Assembly (NCBI GenBank): GCA_023133315.1
Contig: JAGLWR010000046.1
Location: 1 to 8,329 of the forward strand
DNA from: Methanomicrobia archaeon
Lineage (GTDB): Archaea > Methanobacteriota_B > Thermococci > Methanofastidiosales > B48-G16
Length of the DNA: 8,329 nt
Direction: 5' to 3'
Under the pieces are notes generated by a model that was not told where the DNA came from, ran no database searches, and saw nothing but the letters and a program-made list of their open reading frames with translations. Position numbers and translations under genes: made by a program. Positions 1 to 5,124 of this stretch are shown piece after piece (position 1 is the stretch's first letter; each line of letters begins with the position of its first letter).

Positions 1-1476
1 TATGTTGAAGATTTTCTTGTTCATGGAGAAAATGAAAAATTTTATATCGATAACAGCAAATTCTCCTGCAAAATGGATCTTAAAGGAGGAAAATTAACTT
101 TTTATGATAATGAAAAAGTTTTTGAAATAGAGGAAAGAATAATAGGATATCCCCCTTCAAAAATAAAAGATTCAAAATTTAACTATGCAATAGAAGGAAA
201 AAAAGTAAAATTTTACATAGAAGAGTTTTCAAAAGAAATTGAGCTTGAAGATTGTTTAAAAATAGGATATAAAACAGATATTCCCATAAAATTCAGGATA
301 AATCCAAAGAGTTTTGAAAAGATGGTATTACCTGCTGAAAAGATAGTAAAAATAAACAGTGCAGAAGTCGATTTTGGAGACTTTAAAAAATTAAAGGGGA
401 ACTGGATACAGTATAAAAACAAGAATGAGAGTCTCCATATAGAATGGGAAAATTCCAAAAAAGTTCAAACATCTAGATGGCGATCCGAGATCCTCTTTGA
501 AAAAGATAACACTGTAACTCTCTCTCATTTAAAGAGAGAGAGTCTTGATCTTAAAGACTGGCTCGATATAGAGATAACTCCCAAAGTTATAGAAAATGAG
601 TTTGAAATATCGTTAAAAAACCTGATAAACAAAAAGATTGAAGGAAAATTAATATACAACGGAGAACACAACTTTGTTTTAGGATACAATGAAGAATTTA
701 AGAAAAAATTTTCTGAAATTCCTGAAAAATTGCAAAGAAAGAAGATAGAGGTCTCTACAGATAGTTTTGACATCGAAAAAGATATAGTTCTGGCGAAGTT
801 TGACGGAGATATAAATTTCGAAGTATCGCCGGAGCATGCTGGCTCTATCTATAGCCTGAGAAAAGATGGAAAGGAAGTATTATTCTCTACATACCCTACA
901 CCAAAAGAATTTATATGGTTTAATCCATTTTATGGAGGAATATTTCCTATAGCGTCTAAAAAAGAATGGCCAATACTTCCTTTGAGGAAAGAAAAATTTA
1001 CGATGGAAAAAATAAAAGATGGATACAAGCTTTCCACGAATGTTAATACTAAAAAGTTAAAAGATCTCTCTTTAGAATGCTTTTATATAAAAAAAGGAGA
1101 CATATTAATCCCAAAGGTTATACTAAAAAACAACGCTTCATATCCGCAAAAAGTTTACTTCGGGTTTGGTATCTTTTTAAATGTGCAGAACCCGAAACTG
1201 TGGTATATGGACAATGGGATAAAAAACAGGAAAAGTACACTTTTCGAGTTTTATACAAAAACAGACTGGGCATGCGTAGAGGATAAGGATCGCTTCATTG
1301 CCTGTGTAGGAGATATTGCTGCCATGTCTTTTGGAAAATATGGGATGCATTTCGCAGCAAAAAAACAAGTAGTTCTATTCCCAAACGATTCTGAAGAGAA
1401 TAGAGTTATTCTGAGAATATGCAACACTCTTGAAGAAGCTAAGGAGCTGTATCTCTTAAAAGATTTAGATATCTGA
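1..1476 (+). CDS. Large beta-rich protein of unknown function, 5'-truncated by window edge
   Basis: I do not recognise this gene. The reading frame is open from base 1 to a TGA at 1474-1476, giving 491 visible residues. The first ATG (base 73) has no ribosome binding site, and the sequence before it (YVEDFLVHGENEKFYID...) reads as ordinary protein, so the gene starts upstream of the window. The protein is rich in alternating Lys/Glu/aromatic beta-strand patterns with few predicted helices and no membrane segment. A middle stretch, about visible residues 272-320, contains SPEHAGSIYSLRKDGKEVLF followed by a Trp/Phe/Pro/Gly-rich segment (WFNPFYGGIFP). This recalls the N-terminal strands of galactose-mutarotase-like beta-sandwich domains, which often bind carbohydrate. 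That resemblance is by eye and weak. The 3' end overlaps the oppositely transcribed TIM-barrel gene by 38 bases. An internal GGAGG near base 84 encodes Lys-Gly-Gly and has no in-frame ATG behind it. Confidence 0.75.
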   Translation, partial: YVEDFLVHGENEKFYIDNSKFSCKMDLKGGKLTFYDNEKVFEIEERIIGYPPSKIKDSKFNYAIEGKKVKFYIEEFSKEIELEDCLKIGYKTDIPIKFRINPKSFEKMVLPAEKIVKINSAEVDFGDFKKLKGNWIQYKNKNESLHIEWENSKKVQTSRWRSEILFEKDNTVTLSHLKRESLDLKDWLDIEITPKVIENEFEISLKNLINKKIEGKLIYNGEHNFVLGYNEEFKKKFSEIPEKLQRKKIEVSTDSFDIEKDIVLAKFDGDINFEVSPEHAGSIYSLRKDGKEVLFSTYPTPKEFIWFNPFYGGIFPIASKKEWPILPLRKEKFTMEKIKDGYKLSTNVNTKKLKDLSLECFYIKKGDILIPKVILKNNASYPQKVYFGFGIFLNVQNPKLWYMDNGIKNRKSTLFEFYTKTDWACVEDKDRFIACVGDIAAMSFGKYGMHFAAKKQVVLFPNDSEENRVILRICNTLEEAKELYLLKDLDI

Positions 1477-2185
1477 GACTGATCTTTAAATCTTCGAAAG
1501 ATTTCATTTCCAACGTCATCGGTCTTTTTTCATTTTTTATAATGCTGAAGTCTATATTTCCTTTCCCCAATGGTAAGTGCAAGTCTGCATCTCCAAAATT
1601 ATCGTGAAGATGAAAAAGAATCAGATCGTTTCCTAGGATGTTTATAGCTCTTTTGAAATCAATTCTCCACGTATTAGCGTGCCCAAGATCGAATACATAC
1701 TTCAAAAACTCGGAATTTATCTCTTCTTTTATTTTAATATAATCCTCAGGATGCGCAATCAATACCCTATCTCTCTTTTTCTGTGAGTTCTCAATTCCAA
1801 TTACTATTCCACAATCTTCTCCTTTTACTACTAACTCTTGAAGAGATTCTCCTAGATATTTCCATGCTTTTTTGAGATAACTTTCGTTGAGATTGTACGT
1901 CAGATGACCGCAGTGCACTACAAAGATTTTTGTTTCAATATCCTGGCCATGTACAAAATTTATAGTCTTTTTGAGAGTTTTCAGGCTCGCCTTTCTTATG
2001 AACTCATTTAACGATGCTAAATTGATATCAAAAATAGGTGAATGCACAACAGTGAATTCAAACTCGGATCGTATCTCCTCTTCAATTAAATCCGATCTTA
2101 TCTCTGCAAAATCTAGTCCCAATTTTTTGAATTCTGCCAAAGACTTATTGAGCGGAACATCGATCAGTGTACTTGCGCCGATCAT
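1439..2185 (-). CDS. Sugar phosphate isomerase/epimerase-like TIM-barrel protein (endonuclease IV / xylose isomerase-like)
   Basis: This 248-residue protein fits the AP-endonuclease-2/xylose-isomerase-like TIM-barrel family (PF01261 type). Visible family features are strand-end metal-ligand candidates: Glu29, His48, His91/His94 (VVHCGH), Glu132 (GIEN), Asp166/His169 (FDLGHA), His194/Asp195 (HLHDN) and Glu226 (LEMK). The segment from HLHDN to GKGNIDF (about 192-213) is very typical. Such enzymes use one or more divalent metals to isomerise or epimerise sugars, keto-inositols or sugar phosphates; a few are endonucleases. The substrate cannot be read from sequence. The ATG overlaps the stop of the preceding gene as ATGA, with an AAGGT ribosome binding site just before it, so it is the third gene of the inositol-phosphate operon and is probably translationally coupled. 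An inositol-related role, as in IolE/IolI proteins of the same fold, is an inference from context. Its last 38 bases lie inside the end of the convergent gene. Confidence 0.88.
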   Translation of the reverse strand: MIGASTLIDVPLNKSLAEFKKLGLDFAEIRSDLIEEEIRSEFEFTVVHSPIFDINLASLNEFIRKASLKTLKKTINFVHGQDIETKIFVVHCGHLTYNLNESYLKKAWKYLGESLQELVVKGEDCGIVIGIENSQKKRDRVLIAHPEDYIKIKEEINSEFLKYVFDLGHANTWRIDFKRAINILGNDLILFHLHDNFGDADLHLPLGKGNIDFSIIKNEKRPMTLEMKSFEDLKISLRYLNLLRDTAP

Positions 2186-2805
2186 TTTAATACCTTCTTT
2201 ACTACAAATAATCTCAAAACTGTCTTTAAATTTGTCAGGACAGCTATTATTATCAAAGAATAATAAATTCTGTTTATTAAACTGAATAAAAAGATTATAA
2301 ACAATCTGAAGTCTCTTGTCATTGGAATATATCTCAAAAATCCTTCATTATCAAAACTGTATTCCTTTCCTGTCAATGCTTTAAATTTTTCTCTTCCGAG
2401 CATGGACATCGGACTTCCCATAAGCGCGAATAATCCGATCAATATTATCACAAAATCTTCCTGATCTAAATATAAAAATATAGTTATAGAACTTAAAATC
2501 AGAGCATCTGCATATCTATCAAGTATAGAATCAAAATATGCCCCAAAATTTGTTTGCATATTTTTCATTCTTGCTATCTCTCCATCTACACCATCGATTA
2601 TGGATGTTAACTGTGTTAAAATACCTCCTAAAATAATATCTCCGCGTAAAAACATGAATGCAGCTGATAATGCTATAAAAAAAGTAATAATAGAAATATG
2701 ATTGGGTGTTATTCTTGTTTTTACAAGAATTCTTGAGATCCTTATGGATATCTTTCTATTTATATGTCTGGAAACTATCCCATCCATAGGTTTCGAGGAA
2801 TTCAT
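2182..2805 (-). CDS. CDP-alcohol phosphotransferase, probable CDP-inositol:inositol-1-phosphate transferase (DIP-phosphate synthase)
   Basis: This 207-residue integral membrane protein carries the complete CDP-alcohol phosphotransferase signature: Asp71, Asp74-Gly75, Ala78-Arg79, Gly88, Asp92 and Asp96 with canonical spacing. The four aspartates bind the two catalytic metals. About six hydrophobic segments are visible: around 35-54, 57-70, 100-115, 118-135, 163-178 and 180-195. Placed directly after an inositol-phosphate cytidylyltransferase, it most likely transfers phosphoinositol from CDP-inositol to inositol-1-phosphate, giving di-myo-inositol phosphate phosphate, precursor of the thermophile solute DIP. 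The N-terminal MDGIVSRHINRKIS segment resembles the start of this domain in fused bifunctional homologues. The ATG at 2805 is chosen because AAGGA lies six bases before it; the next ATG (2787) has none. It overlaps the cytidylyltransferase gene by 50 bases in the +1 frame. An archaetidylinositol-phosphate synthase is the main alternative, but that enzyme would not need the neighbouring cytidylyltransferase. Confidence 0.88.
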   Translation of the reverse strand: MNSSKPMDGIVSRHINRKISIRISRILVKTRITPNHISIITFFIALSAAFMFLRGDIILGGILTQLTSIIDGVDGEIARMKNMQTNFGAYFDSILDRYADALILSSITIFLYLDQEDFVIILIGLFALMGSPMSMLGREKFKALTGKEYSFDNEGFLRYIPMTRDFRLFIIFLFSLINRIYYSLIIIAVLTNLKTVLRLFVVKKVLK

Positions 2806-3481
2806 AAAGCATCCTTAAATCTTCTTCTGTGTCAATATCGATCCAGAAATTTTCTGTAATGTCGTACGCATAAAGTTTTCCTTCTGTGGAGAGCCTCTTC
2901 ATAGCGTTATTCAAAGTATTTTCTATATTTACATTTTCTTTCAATACATCAAAAATATATGGGGTTGTGAGGAATATCCCACAGTCTACGCCGTTAAAAT
3001 ATGAAATATTTTTACCTATGTCTAAAATCCTATCTTTTTCTATATAGACTTTTGTAGCTTCTTTTAATCCAAAAATGTTATTTACGTTCGTATCCACGCA
3101 TAAATAACACTCCTGCGGATCTTTTTCTATAAGATCACTTAAAAAACTGGGATTGAATACATGATCGCTCATTAAAAGCAAAAATTTATCTTCATTTCTT
3201 AAATATTTTTCAGATTTGAGAACAGATATACCATTTTCTTCTTTCCATTGAGAATTGTGGATAAAGGATATGTCCCAATTATAATTCTTCTTCACATAAC
3301 TCTTTATCTTCCCCCCATAATGCCCGGTAACTATAAGGATTTCGAGATTAAGATATATAAGAGGATCGAGGATAAAATCTATTAGCTTTTTTTCTCCAAC
3401 ATCCAGCAACGTTTTTGGGGTTTTGGATGTTAATGGTCTCAACCTCGCGCTACATCCAGCAGCAATAATTAAAGCTTTCAT
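2756..3481 (-). CDS. Nucleotidyltransferase, probable CTP:inositol-1-phosphate cytidylyltransferase
   Basis: This 241-residue protein has the sugar-nucleotidyltransferase (GT-A-like) fold. Visible motifs are the nucleotide-binding AAGxxxRLxPLT with PKTLL (residues 7-26), the metal-binding Asp106 in LLMSDH (102-107), a QWKEENGIS substrate-loop segment (78-86) seen in inositol- and choline-phosphate cytidylyltransferases, and a C-terminal IDIDTEEDL motif near 217-225. It would form CDP-inositol from CTP and L-myo-inositol-1-phosphate in the cytosol. In many hyperthermophiles this domain is fused to the CDP-alcohol transferase that follows it here; in this window the two are separate, overlapping ORFs. 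The start is supported by GGAGG eight bases upstream and a TATA box about 56 bases upstream of the ATG. The gene heads a three-gene operon. No inositol-1-phosphate synthase gene is visible, so that substrate must come from elsewhere. A hexose-1-phosphate nucleotidyltransferase is the alternative, made less likely by the adjacent transferase. Confidence 0.9.
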   Translation of the reverse strand: MKALIIAAGCSARLRPLTSKTPKTLLDVGEKKLIDFILDPLIYLNLEILIVTGHYGGKIKSYVKKNYNWDISFIHNSQWKEENGISVLKSEKYLRNEDKFLLLMSDHVFNPSFLSDLIEKDPQECYLCVDTNVNNIFGLKEATKVYIEKDRILDIGKNISYFNGVDCGIFLTTPYIFDVLKENVNIENTLNNAMKRLSTEGKLYAYDITENFWIDIDTEEDLRMLYEFLETYGWDSFQTYK

Positions 3482-3486
3482 TCAAT

Positions 3487-3494
3487 CATCCTCC
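3487..3494 (-). promoter_or_regulatory. Ribosome binding site of the cytidylyltransferase gene
   Basis: GGAGGATG on the minus strand, with its GGAGG core eight bases before the ATG at 3481. It fixes this start, since no other in-frame start is close. Confidence 0.7.
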
Positions 3495-3532
3495 GAGAGG
3501 GAATAAAAACGTCATTTATCCATAGGAGTTTT

Positions 3533-3542
3533 TATTTAAATA
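3533..3542 (-). promoter_or_regulatory. TATA box of the inositol-phosphate operon
   Basis: On the minus strand TATTTAAATA is preceded by a purine-rich GATAAGA that could serve as BRE. Transcription would start about 25 bases downstream, near 3512, leaving a leader of about 30 bases that carries the GGAGG site. The GGAGG itself lies in a short inverted repeat (CCTC-TCG-GAGG at 3490-3500) that could weakly hide it. Confidence 0.6.
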
Positions 3543-3561
3543 TCTTATCCCCAAATAAGAT
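3542..3561. repeat. Perfect inverted repeat beside the inositol-operon TATA box (operator or RNA 3' hairpin)
   Basis: ATCTTAT, a six-base spacer, then ATAAGAT: a perfect 7-base inverted repeat. It abuts the upstream (BRE) side of the TATA box of the inositol-phosphate operon and lies just past the predicted 3' end of the H/ACA RNA. It could be an activator or repressor site for the operon, or a hairpin at the end of the RNA. The sequence alone does not decide between these. Confidence 0.5.
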
Positions 3562-3746
3562 TTTGCCCATCACACTAACACAGAACATCATTGTTCGGGA
3601 ACCCTCTCTCAACCTGCTACTCTCGTGTGGGGCTTTTCTGTGCCACGCTTTTCTGTAGTCACCGATCGTACAGCGGGATCGTGGCACAGTGTTACTCTCG
3701 GTTTGCTCTGATTATCACGGATCAAATCAGTCCTCGCCCGAGAGTA
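3562..3746 (-). ncRNA. Probable three-hairpin archaeal H/ACA guide RNA
   Basis: The minus strand of this GC-richer intergenic island folds into three consecutive H/ACA-type units. Unit 1 (3746-3690): lower stem TACTCTCGG/CCGAGAGTA (9 pairs), pocket strands GCGAGGA and AGCAAA, upper stem CTGATT/AATCAG, apical kink-loop, then an ACA box (3692-3690). Unit 2 (3689-3635): lower stem CTGTGCCACG/CGTGGCACAG (10 pairs), pocket ATCCCG and AAAAG, upper stem CTGTA/TACAG, kink-loop, then AAA as ANA box. The two kink-loops match each other (TGATCCGTGAT and CGATCGGTGAC), as expected for L7Ae sites. In both units exactly 15 bases separate the top of the pocket from the ANA box, the family's rule. Unit 3 (3633-3562) is looser: GCCCCACAC pairs with GTGTG-AT-GGGC followed by AAA. 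Such RNAs direct Cbf5 to pseudouridylate rRNA. A TATA box lies 24 bases upstream. No database check was possible. Confidence 0.82.
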
Positions 3747-3766
3747 ATATAAATACGAGAAGAAAC

Positions 3767-3774
3767 TTTAAAAA
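3767..3774. promoter_or_regulatory. Near-symmetric TATA element serving both the CoA ligase gene (+) and the H/ACA RNA (-)
   Basis: The plus strand reads AGAAACTTTAAAAACTTTG and the minus strand reads CAAAGTTTTTAAAGTTTCT. In both directions a TTTAAA-type core has purine-rich sequence on its upstream side. On the plus strand, a start 25 bases downstream falls near 3796, giving a leader of about 16 bases containing AGGAGG. On the minus strand, a start 24 bases downstream falls at the first base of the H/ACA RNA (about 3746). Confidence 0.55.
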
Positions 3775-3798
3775 CTTTGCTTCAAATTCTTAACAAAT

Positions 3799-3804
3799 AG
3801 GAGG
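3799..3804 (+). promoter_or_regulatory. Ribosome binding site of the CoA ligase gene
   Basis: AGGAGG seven bases before the ATG at 3812. It is a strong match to the 3' end of archaeal 16S rRNA and fixes the start. Confidence 0.8.
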
Positions 3805-3811
3805 CATTGAC

Positions 3812-5101
3812 ATGGAAAGTAAATACTGGGATCCGAAAATAGAGACAATGAAGCTTGAGGAATTGAAGAAAATTCAGTTAAAGAGATTGAAAGAGGTTAT
3901 AAAAAGAGTTTATGAAAATAATGCTGTATACCATAAGCTGTTTAAAGATGCAGGATTGAAACCTGAAGAGATAAAAACGCTGGATGATATCAAAAAAGTT
4001 CCATTCCTGACAAAAGACGAACTGAGGAAATATTATCCCTTTGGCTTGGTCTGCGTTCCGATGAGCGAGGTCGTAGAGTTACACGCCTCTTCGGGAACGA
4101 CAGGAAAACCTGTCGTCGGGACGTACACAAAATATGATCTTGACGTGTGGAGCGAGGTAATGGCTCGAATAATGTATACTGCGGGAGTAAGAAAAGAGGA
4201 CAGATACCAGAATTCTTTTGGGTACGGTTTATTTACCGGGGCTCATGGATTTGAGAAGGGTGCACAAAAAATCGGAGCCCTGGTAGTTCCAATGTCCAGT
4301 GGAAATACACTGAGACAGTTGCAGTTAATGAAAGACTTCGAGACGACTGCCATAGGATGTACCCCGAGCTATCTAGCGTATATGGCCGAAGCGGCAGAAA
4401 AAAAGGGGTACGATATAGAAAAAGATTTCAAACTCAAGGTAGGAATGTGCGGAGCTGAATCGTGGTCAGATGAAATGAGAAAAAAGATCGAGGATAAATG
4501 GGGGATCTCAGCTTTCGATAACTACGGTCTTACAGAGATCATAGGACCCGGGGTATCTGTGGAGTGTGAGGAACACGACGGTCTTCACATAAACACCGAT
4601 CATTTTTATGTCGAGATCATTGATCCGAAAACAGGCGAGGTTCTGGAACCCGGAGAAAAGGGGGAACTTGTCTTCACAACACTCACAAAAGAGGCGTTCC
4701 CATCAATACGATTCAGAACAAAAGATCTTTCTATACTCATAGAAGAGGAATGTGATTGCGGAAGAACGCTCCCGAGGCACGTGAGAATCCTGGGGCGATC
4801 CGATGATATGATGAAGGTGAGAGGAGTCATTGTATTCCCGAAACAGATAGAAGAAGCGATAATGAAAATAGAAGGTACGAGTGAGAATTACCAGATCGTG
4901 AAATACAAATCAGGTGTGATGACGCGACTGAAAGTACGGGTGGAGCCTGAGCCAGTTTTTAAAGGAGATAAAAATCTTCTGGCAAAGAAAATTCAGCAAG
5001 AGATCTATGGGATTTTGAATCTTACAGTTGATGTGGATGTAGTCAATATAGGAGACATACCACGTTCTACCGGAAAAGCGAAACGAGTTGTGGAAGAATA
5101 A
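3812..5101 (+). CDS. paaK: Phenylacetate-CoA ligase-type AMP-forming CoA ligase
   Basis: This 429-residue enzyme has the usual length and full motif set of the PaaK branch of adenylate-forming enzymes: the phosphate-binding loop SSGTTGKP (93-100), the adenine-side motif NYGLTE (237-242), the ribose-binding Asp in RTKDLS (302-307), the hinge motif GRSDDMMKVRG (328-338) and the C-terminal IPRSTGKAKR with candidate catalytic Lys422. It would activate an aryl- or related carboxylic acid with ATP to an acyl-adenylate and then form the CoA thioester in the cytosol. Archaeal relatives are often linked to aromatic amino acid or aryl-acid breakdown; the exact acid cannot be read here. Cys252, His255, Cys314 and Cys316 could form the metal site reported in some relatives; this is a guess. 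It has its own promoter, diverges from the H/ACA RNA and converges on the aminotransferase gene, so it appears to be a single-gene unit. No indolepyruvate oxidoreductase gene is adjacent. Confidence 0.93.
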   Translation: MESKYWDPKIETMKLEELKKIQLKRLKEVIKRVYENNAVYHKLFKDAGLKPEEIKTLDDIKKVPFLTKDELRKYYPFGLVCVPMSEVVELHASSGTTGKPVVGTYTKYDLDVWSEVMARIMYTAGVRKEDRYQNSFGYGLFTGAHGFEKGAQKIGALVVPMSSGNTLRQLQLMKDFETTAIGCTPSYLAYMAEAAEKKGYDIEKDFKLKVGMCGAESWSDEMRKKIEDKWGISAFDNYGLTEIIGPGVSVECEEHDGLHINTDHFYVEIIDPKTGEVLEPGEKGELVFTTLTKEAFPSIRFRTKDLSILIEEECDCGRTLPRHVRILGRSDDMMKVRGVIVFPKQIEEAIMKIEGTSENYQIVKYKSGVMTRLKVRVEPEPVFKGDKNLLAKKIQQEIYGILNLTVDVDVVNIGDIPRSTGKAKRVVEE

Positions 5102-5124
5102 AAAAATAAAATTTTTATTTTTTT
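5102..5124. terminator. A/T palindrome acting as bidirectional terminator
   Basis: AAAAATAAAA and TTTTATTTTT form an inverted repeat around a single central base, right after the CoA ligase stop and covering the last codons of the convergent aminotransferase gene. Each strand presents a T-rich run in its reading direction, which is what archaeal RNA polymerase terminates on. Confidence 0.6.

Noticed and set aside
73..105. ATG at 73 as the start of the first gene, or a start after the GGAGG near base 84
   Set aside because: The frame is open back to base 1 with protein-like sequence and no ribosome binding site before base 73. The ATG codons after the GGAGG are out of frame.
3490..3500. Short inverted repeat (CCTC-TCG-GAGG on the minus strand) hiding the ribosome binding site, considered as an RNA thermometer
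   Set aside because: Four pairs with a three-base loop would be far too weak at the growth temperature a DIP producer implies. Mentioned only in the promoter entry.
3584..3613. Possible box C/D RNA suggested by AATGATGTT on the minus strand
   Set aside because: The box C match has a mismatch, and no convincing CUGA box D or terminal stem lies at suitable distance. It fits better as part of the unit 3 apical loop.
3482..3811. Riboswitch or tRNA gene in the long intergenic region
   Set aside because: No cloverleaf, CCA end or T-loop consensus is visible. The paired elements are explained by H/ACA units on the strand opposite to the CoA ligase gene.
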